A stretch of 64,000 bases of DNA from Talaromyces rugulosus (lineage: Eukaryota > Ascomycota > Eurotiomycetes > Eurotiales > Trichocomaceae): NCBI RefSeq assembly GCF_013368755.1, contig NC_049564.1:2488001-2552000 (forward strand), given 5' to 3'. Shown here piece after piece: positions 1 to 10,965 of the stretch. The position numbers were made by a program, and so were the translations under genes. The stretch's first letter is position 1. Each line of letters starts with the position of its first letter. The notes below the pieces were generated by a model. The model was not told where the DNA came from and ran no database searches. It worked only from the letters and a program-made list of their open reading frames with translations.

Positions 1-1776
1 GGTTAGCCTGGCCTTGCTCGTCGAGCAGACCCGAAAAGCCTAGTTTCTGGATGGCCTTGATGTATGTACTCCCGGGGAATTGGCGGAGCTCTTCGTCGAC
101 TACCAGGTGAGCAAACCGCAGGAAGGCTGCAATAGATTCCTGCTTCGTGTTGCACTCGACGAAGAACGCAATGGAATAAGATGCCCGTTGGCGCTCAAAA
201 TACTGCAGCGCCGTCTGGGTTTTACCCACGCCCCCGAGACCTATGAGCACGGCAACTTGAGCAGAGGTTCGATGACGTTGGATGAAGTGCTCTCGGAGTG
301 ATTTGAGAACACCAGACCTGCCGGTGAAATAACGGCTGGGCGCGTGAGCGATGTCGATATATTCCGGAGTGGTAGGCTTGGAGGGTGGGAAAGAGGGAGG
401 GGAAGCAAGGGAGGAAGAAGAAGAAGAAGAAGAAGAAGGAGCTGGCCTTGAGATCAGCGTGATATTGAGTAAAGGATTTTCTTTCTGCCTACATACACAA
501 TTGTCCGCGTTTCCCGAGCCGGAGAGAACAAGTATCGATATCCGACTCGACATCATTCAGGTATGACTTCGTCGCAGCATCCATCAAATCAAAGGCCTGC
601 CATTCCTCCAGCTTCACACCTTGCAGCCCCTGCGCAACGTTGAACCGGAAGTACTTTCCTTCTTTTTGCAACCGCCCTCCCTGATCGGCTTTGAAGTTCC
701 GGGCGATGGTTTCCGCGTTGGTCGCTAGTTTTGCGCATGCGAGCAGAACTGGAACTCCCAGGGTCCCGAGTTTCTCGGTTGGAGGATTGCCAGTTCCGAT
801 GCTAATGACACAGGACGGCTCTGCATTGGCACCCCAGACCTTGGTGATCTCGCGCATCAACAGCCGGATGGGGTTGTTATGCACCATGGCGCCGTCCGCA
901 TAGTTGGCTGGTGGATGGCCAAACGTGATGGATGGAAAGAATGTTGGCGCGGCAGAGGTTGCCCTGGCCACTTGCCAAATTGTGCCCTGGCTATGTTCTT
1001 CTTCTTGACTGCGATAGGAGCGCATGATCGCTGGCTCGACATTCGCCGTCCGTGTGGCGCAAACGAAGCTATATGCCAACATCATAGGTCAGCCACAAGG
1101 ATCAACATCCATGTGAAGACACGGATTGCTTACACTCGACATTGGCCCTCTCGCGGTTCAAAGAATGGCGTCTCTCGGTTGCCGGTTTTCATCTCCACGA
1201 CACGTTTGACAGCCTCGGCGAGTTTCTCTCCGCTGAAACGAGCTTTTCCCACCACGGTTCCAAGCTTTCCTGGGAGGAAACGGGATGTGGTACTTTCTTG
1301 AAATACGTCCCTTGCCAACATCAGATACGCGTCGATGGTTTCTTGTATGCCCATGCAGAGCCTCCCCAGCATAATCGCAATCAAGCTATTTTTTTATCAG
1401 CCGACGACAGTCATTCATTCCCACGTCTTTTCAGACTTACCCGCCTGTACTTGTGCCGCATATCATGTCAAAGACATCACATGGCCTAACCATCTCATAG
1501 AGGTCGTCTGTCGGTTTGATGTTGTACAGGATACGCCTGAGGATTATGAGCGATGAAAGCCCCCGGACTCCTCCCCCATCTGTCGGATTCTTAATCTTCT
1601 GATACTACGAACTTGAAACATGGGATGGATGCATACCCAAAGAGAGAACCCTCAACCCTCGGTGAGAGGAGTATGCTGGAGCCGAAGGATACTTCTGGGA
1701 ATCTGGTGACATCTTCCCACTTAAGAGGCCGAATGCCGCTCGCGGAAAAGTCCTGTATGTGGTAATCCTTTCTCAA
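1..1776 (-). CDS. Patatin-NB-ARC NLR-like protein, C-terminus beyond left edge
   Basis: Reading from right to left, the exons join into a patatin-like phospholipase domain followed by a nucleotide-binding domain. The patatin glycine-rich oxyanion motif DGGGVRG lies at about 1580-1560, the nucleophile motif GTSTGG at 1457-1441 (split by an intron at 1440-1386), and the catalytic DGA at about 896-888. An intron at 1133-1069 restores RVFVCAT. After another intron (donor near 497) comes a linker of about nine serines, then YFTGR and a P-loop GLGGVGKTQ at 241-215, typical of NB-ARC STAND ATPases. In fungi such proteins usually end in TPR or ankyrin repeats and act in non-self recognition or programmed cell death; here that part is off the window. 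The exact start is uncertain: I find no clean splice joining the exon that begins at 1776 to DGGGVRG. Identity is sure; the role is family knowledge. Confidence 0.85.
407..439 (-). repeat. AGA/TCT trinucleotide microsatellite encoding poly-Ser
   Basis: A run of GAA/AAG triplets on the + strand reads as about nine consecutive serines on the minus strand. It forms the linker between the patatin and NB-ARC domains. Because it is in frame and made of triplets, slippage would change linker length without breaking the gene. Confidence 0.8.
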
Positions 1777-2585
1777 CTATACACAAAGAATATATCTGCA
1801 GCTTAAGCGTTCGGAGAGGCTCAGTAGTCTTGGCCCATCACTGCTCCGGGTACGGTAAGAACATGCAGCAAGTCGGACTGCTCTACTGTCAGGCTGATCG
1901 TCATAATAAAAACTGTGGCACCCCCATGCTTTTGCCTCATGACTCGGCTTTGCCCGTAATAAGCCGCTGCATCCAATTGGAATGTCGACTGGAAGGGAAC
2001 CTCGCTTCGCTCAGCTCACCATGGAGAGGGGTAATGATCCCTGTTAGTCTCTCAACCTCCATCACAGGAGTTTCTTCATTGGGAACTGAACCTGCCCGTC
2101 TGCGAGCCATGTGCATAGTCACGCTCGTTAGTTGCCCCGTTCGCTCCTGGGCAGTCTTATTGCTACTTTGGGTTCAAGTTGCGTTGTCCTGAGAGCCCCT
2201 TGCCAGGCTCCAGTGCTTGCAGCACCATGGTAATACACTACTAGTGCGTTACTTATCCCAGGTGGGCTCACCTATTGTAGCTGGTTCCCTGTTTCTCTTC
2301 CGCTAGTCCATATTCTAGCTCCTAAATATTAGCCATTTGCGGCTGAACGTGATCCAGACCACGTTGTCTCATGCTGCAGCGCTGGCTACGGTATGGTTTG
2401 ACAGGAGACTTGAAAAAAAGGTTTCTTCATGGCAAGCCTTTAGTTATGAATGATTGGCATTGAAAGGTCTGAAGTGCTTAATGAAAAAAAAAAAAAAAAA
2501 GATCAAAGTTGGGGTATGCCCGGCTCTTAGATTTACATATATGAAGAGTTCATTCTGGATTTAAGGGTTAGGTATTATCGAACCC
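1777..2585. other. Gene-free spacer
   Basis: There is an A17 run near 2484 and several short ORFs with no recognisable motifs. The longest is 120 codons at 1830-2192 on the + strand. I see no gene here. It separates two minus-strand genes, so it should hold the NLR-like gene's promoter and the 3' end of the AsaB-like gene. Confidence 0.5.
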
Positions 2586-3622
2586 TTAATCCCCGCCAAA
2601 TACCATACACCGCAACTCGATGCTTCTTCTAGGAGGGGCATCATTCCGTGCATTTGGGTCTCTCCAGCTTCCGTGTGGCGCATCTATCAACGTATTAGTT
2701 AAAACTTGGCCTAATATCAGGGTTCCTTGCTTCCCCTGTATAGAACTTACAGAATGCGTTATTTGGATCCATCTTGTTGTCGAAAAGCTTAATCAGCATG
2801 ATATCGTCATGCTTCATGCCAGATTTCCAGAACCATTGGTGAGACAAAGAGTGGCGGATTTCGAATGACTCTTCCGCATAATGGGGATACACAACATCGA
2901 TGGGCACGATATCCTGGCGAACCGTGGACGTGTATGTGCAAGCCGCCAAGGGATAGGCTTCAATGACAGGCAACATAGGCCTCCAGAGACTGATTCTTGG
3001 CATCAATATCAAACTGAGAAATGCATTGGATGAATTTCTTCACCTAAAAATTCTACAACGGCTCTTCAGGAGCTTTTCTGCCCGATCGCCCATATGAAGC
3101 TTGATGCGTCCAATCGCAGAACGGGGGGATTGATCTAGATGAAGATGTGCCTTAGAAATAAATGGCTATGAAATTTAACTTCAGAGCCAGGAAGAACTTG
3201 CCACAATGGATTCTTCGAGTGATGTCACTAAAGCCAATCATTCTGTCTGCTGGATCTGGGCTCCGTCGGACATAATCGTAAATAAAGATCTCTTGAGCAT
3301 TGAAATGCTGGCACAAAAAGTCCGACATCTCTCTCATGTATGAATGGACATCGAAGGACTGGTCAAGGACGTTGGTTTGACAGGTGTGATTTAGCCAAGC
3401 GAACCCGTCTTCGTCAAGCGAAAACATGTCTTCATGACCCCGAGCATCTGTCAGCATAATCTGCGACCAGGCTCCCTCAAAATTAGACTGCAGCTGGCTC
3501 GCTCCAGATACTGGAACGCGGAGAGCATATGGCTTCTCCCCTGCATGGCCTAGCTTTTCGCTAAAGAATTGGACGAATGAGGTGGTCCGGGGAGGATCAA
3601 AGACAGAAATCGGATGATGCAT
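2586..3622 (-). CDS. AsaB/GA4-desaturase-like hydroxylase family protein
   Basis: The exons encode the layout of the fungal asaB / 7-alpha-cephem-methoxylase P8-like family, putative Fe(II)/2-oxoglutarate-type enzymes often found in secondary metabolite loci. Visible elements in order: DARGHEDMFSLDEDGF, a YDYVRR block, a HxD segment HLHLDQSP (exon at 3150-3044), FSLWRP after the intron 3043-2990, PLAACTY, the HQWFW block, and after the intron 2750-2684 a C-terminal PPRRSIELRCMVF ending at a TAA. HxD is a candidate metal-binding pair. The junction between YDYVRR and HLHLDQSP has no canonical GT donor in the needed phase, so the gene may be mildly damaged or spliced unusually. The start at 3622 is the ATG before the recognisable domain; open sequence up to 3980 could be a 5' exon or something unrelated. 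It is divergent from the SDR gene next door. Confidence 0.65.
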
Positions 3623-4651
3623 TTGCTGCTGCACACACTCCGCTATAAAGTCTGGGTCGTGGTACACCTCTGGCTCCACATGTGAATGGCCATCTATTTC
3701 TCCGAGGGTGAGTATTCGTGCGAAAGAATGTCATATGGATGGGATACAAACAGTACTTTGGCGACCATCTGAGCGGCCAGTCGATCCACGGTTTCTCCCA
3801 AGGTCGTTCGTTGTTAAATTCCCAATTGATCCACGGCGCTTTACCTGCAGTGTCTACAAGCACCGGGTTGTTTGTCTTATCTCCGTTGTGAGGCCTGTAC
3901 GGCCACCACTGGCGCCAGGGCTGAAGCCGTGGATCCTCGATGGAGCGAGGATCAAAGGACTGGCTAGCATCCTGAAACATGATTACCGGAAGAGAGTGCG
4001 GTGTGCGGGCTGTAGAAGGGATGTCTTTTCATTTATGGTATGAATTATATGAACTTCATCAAAAGAAGGGGGAAAAGGTGGTGTACTGCAAGCAACATGG
4101 TGGTGGTGGTGGGAAAGAACAGGCATCAGCTGCCACTGCGACCTGTGCAATAAGGTTGAACCTAGTTTGAGGCTGTTTCTCAAATTCCACGGTGTTATGG
4201 GGGATCCATGAGGGAGCTCATGCTGTGAGACGTCATGATAAGCACCGTGGCGAGGTGTCAAAGTAGTACAAGGCACCAATCCGAGCACTGCGCAGACCGG
4301 AGCGGGACGACTTGACTATCGACTAAGATCTGATAGGAGCTTGCATGGACTCTCCAGCCTCAATATTGCAAAGGTTGACTTGGAAGGAGCCACGTCAACA
4401 AGGAATTTCAGCTGCTGCAGCCCGGATTAAAATCTTATTCGGTGAATTCTCGGATGATGGCAGATAGCATGCAATATCTGTGTGGGGTGAATGGCGAGCA
4501 ATACAGGGGTCAGCACAACCCCCCCTTTGAAAATACCAGGTAAATTACCGCTTCACTTGGGCGAGACAAACCCCCACTTCCAGCCTTGTCGAGATTTTTG
4601 CTGGTTTCCATATCTATTCGAGGTTAGGACAGCTTGGTGGAAGCGACCTCC
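3623..4651. promoter_or_regulatory. Divergent intergenic region, AsaB-like / SDR
   Basis: About 1 kb separates the two divergent genes. A minus-strand open stretch at 3980-3680 rich in Trp and Pro may be a 5' exon of the AsaB-like gene, but I could not match it to a family. The rest (about 4050-4650) has no gene that I can see. A shared promoter is inferred only from the orientation. Confidence 0.4.
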
Positions 4652-5797
4652 ATGCTTGGGCAAATCGAAAGACGTCTGCGGAGACATAAAACCACTGCAA
4701 ATCTTCTCTTGTTTTCCATTCTTCTCATTCTAACCATCCTATCTCTCAGACGTCCCGCAACAAACGCCCTGCCAGTCACCATGTCTTCGAAATATGCTGA
4801 TGCGCACCGGTCGACTAACGGCCCCGGAGATGGCCGTCCAACGGCCGTGCAGATTGTGGAAGATGAAGACCTCACTGGCAAGCTAGTGGGCAAGGTCTTC
4901 CTCATCACCGGCTGCTCTTCAGGGCTTGGTGTCGAGACAGCCAAAGCGCTGGCCACCACAGGGGCCACACTGTACCTCACGGCGCGGGATATCCCCGCTG
5001 CGGAGACGGCGCTGGCCAGTATCTTGAAGCCGGGCCAAGTCGAGATCATTGAGATGGACCTTGGCTCCCTGGCTGGGGTACGAGCCGGAGCAGAACGATT
5101 CCTGGCCAAAAGCACACAGCTAAACGTCCTGATCTGTAATGCTGGCGTGATGGCAATCGCCAACTTGACCACCACGGTGGATGGCTTTGAAACGCAGTTT
5201 GGTGTCAATCATCTTGCACACTTCTTGCTCGTCCAACTGCTGAAGGACACGCTCTTGGCTTCGTCTTCTCCCAAGTTCGCATCTCGCGTAGTTGCAGTCT
5301 CAAGCAGCGGCCATCGTGGTGGAGGAATTCGCGTCGACGACTACGACTTCATCAAGCGGCCCGAGGAATACAACATGTGGGGCGCCTATTCGCAGAGCAA
5401 AACTGCGAACATCTACATGGCCAATGAGATTGAACGTCGATTTGGCTCTCAGGGTCTCCATGCAACCTCACTGATGCCCGGCGCCATCTCTACCGGGATT
5501 CAGAGACATCTTCCTGCCGAGGAGTCAAAAGAATATGCCCGGACCACGTGGAAGACTATGAAGAGTCCGGCGCAGGGGGCAGCAACCACTGTGTTAGCGG
5601 CCATTGGGAAGGAATTTGAAAACAAGGGAGGCGTGTACCTGGAAAATTGCGAGGTAGCAGGCTTGTATCCTGATGATCGGGAATATGACCATGTGCCTAA
5701 CATTGCCGGCTACGCGGAACACGCTTTCAATGAAGAGTTGGCAATTAAGCTTTGGGCAGATTCTTTGAAGATGATCGGTGGGGACTCGGTCTTGTAG
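4652..5797 (+). CDS. Short-chain dehydrogenase/reductase (retinol dehydrogenase/WWOX-like)
   Basis: This single-exon gene encodes a Rossmann-fold SDR, an NAD(P)-dependent oxidoreductase of unknown substrate. Visible features: cofactor motif TGCSSGLG, NAG (in CNAGVM), the catalytic serine in VSSSGHRG, YSQSK as the YxxxK catalytic pair, and the PGAIST segment after it. Two starts are possible. The ATG at 4652 adds an N-terminal hydrophobic helix (about residues 17-33) that would anchor the enzyme in a membrane. The ATG at 4781 (MSSKYADAH) begins where I would expect soluble homologues to start. The longer form is annotated. Neighbours suggest an accessory metabolic setting but give no substrate. 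Confidence 0.88.
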   Translation: MLGQIERRLRRHKTTANLLLFSILLILTILSLRRPATNALPVTMSSKYADAHRSTNGPGDGRPTAVQIVEDEDLTGKLVGKVFLITGCSSGLGVETAKALATTGATLYLTARDIPAAETALASILKPGQVEIIEMDLGSLAGVRAGAERFLAKSTQLNVLICNAGVMAIANLTTTVDGFETQFGVNHLAHFLLVQLLKDTLLASSSPKFASRVVAVSSSGHRGGGIRVDDYDFIKRPEEYNMWGAYSQSKTANIYMANEIERRFGSQGLHATSLMPGAISTGIQRHLPAEESKEYARTTWKTMKSPAQGAATTVLAAIGKEFENKGGVYLENCEVAGLYPDDREYDHVPNIAGYAEHAFNEELAIKLWADSLKMIGGDSVL

Positions 5798-6678
5798 TAT
5801 GGAAGGTTTACCAGCTAGCAAAACAGTGGAACTTTTGAAGCTTTCGAGGATCGACATCTGATTCCATTAACACATATCTACTACTGAGGTAACGATGAGT
5901 GTTTGGGAAGACCTACACGGACTGCCCGCTTTCTCATTAAACCATAAATACGAGCAGGAAAGAGTGAAGAAATAACTGATATCTAGATCCTGCCACAATA
6001 TACTCTCGTGGGGGTAGCCTCGCATGAACTTTTAATTGAACCAGTTACTTTAGATTAGATTTAGTCCGGTAGCAACTGCCCATATTGGCAAAAGTAATTT
6101 CGATATGTCGGTAGACTCGGTACACCCACGCTGATACATCACCTGATTTCTCTTTATTTGAATCCGAGGATATTTTAACTGGTTAGTTTTTCTCCATTGG
6201 TCTCACTCATGTTGGACTGTTTGGTCTTGCAGGTGGCCGGGATTACTGGAAAAAATACGGACTGATTTGCACTATGTATCCTAGTTGTATCGAGCACAGC
6301 AACCAATAATCTAGACTGCCAACCCGACTGCCAACCCGGTAATTTCCTCTCACATTTTGTGCTACAGTAGGGTGAGAACGGGTCACGAGCCTCTGTACAT
6401 TTTCGGGCTTCTCTTCGGAGCAGTCTTTTAGGTAGCAATCATGCGGATCAGCCGCACGTAAATACGAAAACATCCATGCATTTCACCGGGATATGATGGT
6501 GGGCTGACAGCCTATGGGAATGGACCCCCCCCTGTCCCTGTACTGAAGGACTGTTTTTTTTCTTATTTGTTTTTCTTTCCTGGCATCGCCTGACCGATAC
6601 CACGGCCGTTGTGTGTCATTCTCCTCCACCAAAACATCAAGTGGGAAATACCTTCAAAATCTCTCGGTATCGCAGGCT
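5798..6678. other. Gene-free spacer
   Basis: No convincing gene. It contains a perfect 12-bp tandem duplication (GACTGCCAACCC twice) at 6314-6337 and pyrimidine-rich tracts around 6540-6600, just upstream of the permease gene. Confidence 0.5.
6314..6337. repeat. Two-copy 12-bp direct tandem repeat
   Basis: GACTGCCAACCC occurs twice back to back. It lies about 340 bp upstream of the permease start. Function unknown; it may be chance or a duplicated binding site. Confidence 0.6.
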
Positions 6679-7918
6679 ATGTATCCGCTGAACCTTTTCT
6701 TTGGATATGCGCAGAATGCGCTGGGGCGCTTTTCAAACCTCGGAAGCGAGCAACTTGCACCCAAAGTCTTCATTGTTGCAATGGTACGTACGCAAACTAG
6801 GGAGGAAATTGGTCACATTTTTCTAACACGTTATGCGAGTGCACAGTTCGATCAAGAAGCAGCGAACTGGCTTTCAGATGAGAGTGAACTCAAATTCGAA
6901 CACACAATCTCTATCCCAGGCCTGTCACACGGGTATGAAGAGGTGCACTGCACGGCCGACAAGGCAGTCTGTCTTGTAGTTACTGGAATTGCATGTAATG
7001 GGTCACTTATTCTGGCAAGATGATAGAAGGAGCTGATGATCCTCAATAGTGGTGAATGCTGCGCTCACTCTATCGGCACTCACTTCATCGGCTTTGTTCG
7101 ATCTTTCTAAAACGTACTTCATACTCTCAGGAATCGGTGGAGTTAACCCAAAAGTTGCGACCATCGGCTCTGTGGCGCTGGCCAAATTCGCAGTGCAGGT
7201 TGATCTGCAGCTTGAATTCGACGCGAGAGAAATACCCTCGACATGGCTGACCGGCTACGTCCCAATGGGAGCCAAATCCCACGATTCCTATCCTGACACA
7301 ATAATGGGCTCAGAGGTTTTTGAACTCAACGACAACCTCAGACAACTTGCGCTATCCTTTGCAAGGAGAGCAGCTCTGGTTGATTCGCCTGCGGCGTCCA
7401 AGAATCGAGCCTTGTACGCCAACTCTCCGGGAGGGGTCTATGATGCGGCGACCTCGAAGCCTCAAGTCATTGAGGGCGATGTCACCACCAGCAACATGTT
7501 TTTCCATGGAAATAACCTGTGTGAAGGATTTGAGAAGGTTGCCCATCTGTACACGTCTGGCCAGGCAGCGTACTACATGACAGCGATGGAAGACACTGGA
7601 ACCTTAGCCGCTCTGCTGCGGGCTGCGATGCAGAAACGCGTTGATTTCTCGCGTGTCATTCTCATGCGAGCCGGCTCAAACTTCGACAGGAGTCATTCCC
7701 TTAGCGAGCTTGCTTCCTTGCCCTTCATCTTTGACCACGGCGGATTCACCCCAGCTTGCCGAAACCTTTACCTCACCGGAATCAATGTTGTCGAGGGTAT
7801 CCTTAATGACTGGTCTAGCCGTTTTAGAAATGGTGTTGAAGCAACCAACTACGTTGGCGATATATTTGGTTCGCTTGGGGGAACGCCGGACTTTGGACCA
7901 GAGGCTTGCGTCCTTTAG
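6679..7918 (+). CDS. NUP-family purine nucleoside permease-like protein
   Basis: Three exons join cleanly: 6679-6783, 6847-6994 and 7050-7918, with introns GTACGT...CACAG and GTAATG...AATAG. The product is about 373 aa, in the range of the purine nucleoside permease family (Pfam NUP, exemplified by a yeast NUP transporter). Family-typical stretches are visible: PKVFIVAM followed across the intron by FDQEAANW, HTISIPGLS, DLSKTYFILSGIGGVNP, FAVQVDLQ, STWLTGY, GSEVFELND, and DFSRVILMRAGSNFDR. The family has been linked to purine nucleoside transport but resembles phosphorylase-like proteins rather than classical multi-TM carriers. No strong signal peptide is visible from the ATG chosen; a further 5' exon is possible because a CAG acceptor-like site sits just before it. 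Confidence 0.85.
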
Positions 7919-9939
7919 TAAACGGGAATATATGGTGTGGAACACTCCATCTTAGCCAATACAGCCATCGGTCTGTTCCTACACTTTGGTTCAATAAAGG
8001 TGGATTATTTCTTGGTTTGGAGAGTCAACTGTGTATCTCACTTCTCACATATATAGTGGTAGCTCAGGCACAGGGTGAATCGAGACGTGACTAAGATACT
8101 TTACAACCTTTTAAACTATAAACCAGTCCCATAATTTCTGACTCGGAGACAGCCTTTTTCTAGAGGTTTTGGTTGGTGCAAGTAAGTTCACATTTCAAGG
8201 CCGCATGATTGACTATTTTTAACAATTTTACTACAGCTACTTAAATTCTTCGGTGGCTCCTATTCCGAAGCTCGAAAGGAACCGGATCTATCGATCCAAC
8301 CAGACCAGTAACGCTAATGTTGCCCTCGGTTTTCGTGGTTAGTCTTTTACCGGCTCAAAATGCTGGATAAGGTAATTGTCATGGATCACCAGGAAAACAA
8401 GATTGTCTCGTTTTGTCTAGCACCTCTGGGAGACATGCCACAACAAGCAGACAATGCAGGAATCAATTGAGATACATTTACACAAATATTCATCACTCAG
8501 TCCGACCAAGTCGTTCTTCTGTCGAAAACTCTGCGTCGTTATTGCAAACTGCCATGTTTTGTACTGTGAATTGCTTGATGTCTAACTTTTTTACGAGCAG
8601 TGTCTTCCTCAAACTTCTCTACTACCTCCTCATGGGGCCGTGATATCCTATTAATTTGATTTTTAACCAATTTTACATTGGTTAAATAAAATAACGCAAA
8701 AATTAAATACAAAGTACCTATATCTTTTACATTAGATGACAAAAATCATCTTTCCTGTCACTCAAGATTACTTACCTAAAGAGGCTAATTAATCATGTAA
8801 GCTTGGCACGCTCCGCGCGTTCATACTACTACTACTACTACTACTACTACGCATTTTCGCAGTTTCTAGATATTATTTAACTAAATATCAGACCTCTTTC
8901 TGTCGTCTTATATTTAGTATCCTCTAACAAAAGATTATCGCCTACCTTTTCACGAGATTGGACTCTTTTTCATATACCTGAAAATATAAGCCTTAGGAGA
9001 AACAGTAGACCACTTCCACTGTCCCAAACACAGTCTGGGATTGTTGACACCGCATAATGTATAGCGCAGAGCGTATACAGGGCAACACTATCAACACTAC
9101 TGTTGGTAGTGATACCTCAATTGCTCGTGCGTAGACGGGTCTTCAGGGCCCCTACGAGACATGCAAGAACGCCCTTCGAAAAAAAAAAAAAGCCACCTGT
9201 TAAACACGAGAGCAGCGACGAGGATGACGACCAGGCGAATGATTTTCATCACAAAAATTTGGTCAAAAAATACAACACCCAAGCAATATGCTGCCAGAAG
9301 AATCGATGTTGTATCTATTTTCGACATCGGGGCGGAAACCCAGCGACAAACTGTGGGACGCCCACAAAAAAAACAAAGGTCAAGGTCTCAGGTATAATAT
9401 TTTACTTGGCGAGGAACAGAAATGGGTAGACCCTGTGGCCTACATGGGGAGTCCTAAAGAACCCTACGGACAACAAGGGGGCGATGCAGTGGTCCTACAA
9501 GGTCGACGATGGCAATGGACACAGAAACAAGCAAAAGTGTTGATGTGAAAGATGATGAGGCTTTGGTGACGATGTGGGATAGTGGGGCGGCTATTGTGTA
9601 TATCTAACTGTCAATTATTAATAATCCAACAAACTTGTTGATGTTATACAGTGTATTATACATGTGCACCGGGACGCCTGGATCTGGTTAATCTGGTCGG
9701 CAAAATTAAACAGTAGCAAAGCTATTATAAAAGCAATAAGTTATTTATAAAATTATTTTTATTAAATTTTTATTTTGTTTTATAGTATTGTTTAAAGTAG
9801 AAGTTCCTGTCTAATTGGGCAATTATGAGCGAATCCCAATAACGCTAAAGGCAACGCTCATTCCCATGGTGAGTATCCCAACATTGAAACCAACTAATCT
9901 GCTGTAGCCACCGCAAAGTCGTACTAATATTGGTTCAGT
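7919..9939. other. AT-rich gene-free region
   Basis: Roughly 2 kb with only short, low-complexity ORFs. It includes a (TAC)9 microsatellite, an A12 run near 9180, and strongly AT-rich stretches around 8650-8760 and 9720-9800. No transposase, reverse transcriptase or terminal repeats were recognised. Composition would fit a decayed, possibly RIP-mutated repeat, but that is untested. Confidence 0.4.
8824..8850. repeat. (TAC)9 microsatellite
   Basis: Nine perfect TAC repeats in gene-free DNA. Confidence 0.9.
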
Positions 9940-10965
9940 TTATACTGGACTTGGTTTTCGACCGAGCTTAAACTTCTCAAATCGGCCTCCGTTAAACACA
10001 GCGCCGGTTTCTGGATTGTACATCCTATCCAGCCAGCCTGAAAACGCTTGACAACGAGAAGTGATGTGAGTGGTGGTAGTATGACATGATACCTTATACC
10101 ATGGGGAATGAGGAGCTTCTGATGCTAGGAAGCCAATATAGCTAGAGATATGGAGCTCAAAGAATCCACTAGCGGTAATTGTCACAATGTAATATGTCGG
10201 ACAGCTTCTGCAGTGATATGTTTCTCCTAGACGCATACCTCGGTAAAACATCCTACAAGTTGACACGTGTAGACATATTGGAATACTTGCTTTCTTGCAT
10301 AGTTTATACAAGCCACGTCGCCCAAGATCGCACGGCCTCCCAAGGTAGAACCAGGATGATAGATATCCAGTCTCTAGATTAAGCTCCACGCGCTCTGAAA
10401 AGCAGCCACTAGCATTGAGTTTAATAGATGATCCAGCCTCATTTTCGCAGAGCTGTAGGTCTCGAAGCTCAGCGAACGACATCTCAGTGCACATGCCAAC
10501 CCAGATTCTCCTGCGTTTGATTTTGCAACAGCGGGTAGCAGCTGACCAGTTTACCCTCTCCTCTTCGACTGAGAATTTCAAATTGACACGCTTCTTTGGT
10601 CTAGAAAACTCTGATTCTCCATGAGTGCTCATACATGCCCAACAACAAAAGGATCTAATGCCCTTCTTATAAATTTTATCAAATTCCATCAGGCGGAGGA
10701 TGTGGAATCGTGCCTCAACAAGATCATATCTATAGGGCTGTTTTAAACGTGGTGTATGAACCAGTCGTTGTACCTTGACAAAAGCTGGGATACTGTTTCT
10801 GCTATTCCAGAAGCGAGGACAGCTTATCATCAAACAGAAAATCCCTGCAATAGGAAGATAATCACAGATGTTGCAGATTAACTCAGCGGGAAGCCAGCAT
10901 AGAGATGCTGGATTTTGCGTTTTGAGGATTCGTACTGACTCTCGTACCGACTCGGCAATACTCAT
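9940..10965 (-). CDS. F-box domain protein
   Basis: A single-exon ORF whose likely start is the ATG at 10965. The N-terminal motif LPAELICNICDYLP (about residues 25-38) is a fungal F-box, which docks on Skp1 in SCF ubiquitin ligases. Further on are pairs of cysteines (CCWAC, CC before a basic KIKRRR patch, and CRSC), a pattern common in fungal F-box proteins and suggestive of metal binding. The open frame continues upstream of the ATG through a poly-A/T tract, which I regard as non-coding. No substrate-recognition repeats are visible, so the target is unknown. Confidence 0.75.
   Translation of the reverse strand: MSIAESVRESVRILKTQNPASLCWLPAELICNICDYLPIAGIFCLMISCPRFWNSRNSIPAFVKVQRLVHTPRLKQPYRYDLVEARFHILRLMEFDKIYKKGIRSFCCWACMSTHGESEFSRPKKRVNLKFSVEEERVNWSAATRCCKIKRRRIWVGMCTEMSFAELRDLQLCENEAGSSIKLNASGCFSERVELNLETGYLSSWFYLGRPCDLGRRGLYKLCKKASIPICLHVSTCRMFYRGMRLGETYHCRSCPTYYIVTITASGFFELHISSYIGFLASEAPHSPWYKVSCHTTTTHITSRCQAFSGWLDRMYNPETGAVFNGGRFEKFKLGRKPSPV

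Noticed and set aside
1830..2192. 120-codon plus-strand ORF
   Set aside because: No domain or intron signals; composition does not look coding. Not excluded, but unsupported.
8413..8643. 76-codon plus-strand ORF
   Set aside because: Ends in hydrophobic AT-driven sequence; no support.
9097..9548. Overlapping ORFs on both strands
   Set aside because: Lys/Phe-rich low-complexity products driven by an A12 run; no family recognised.
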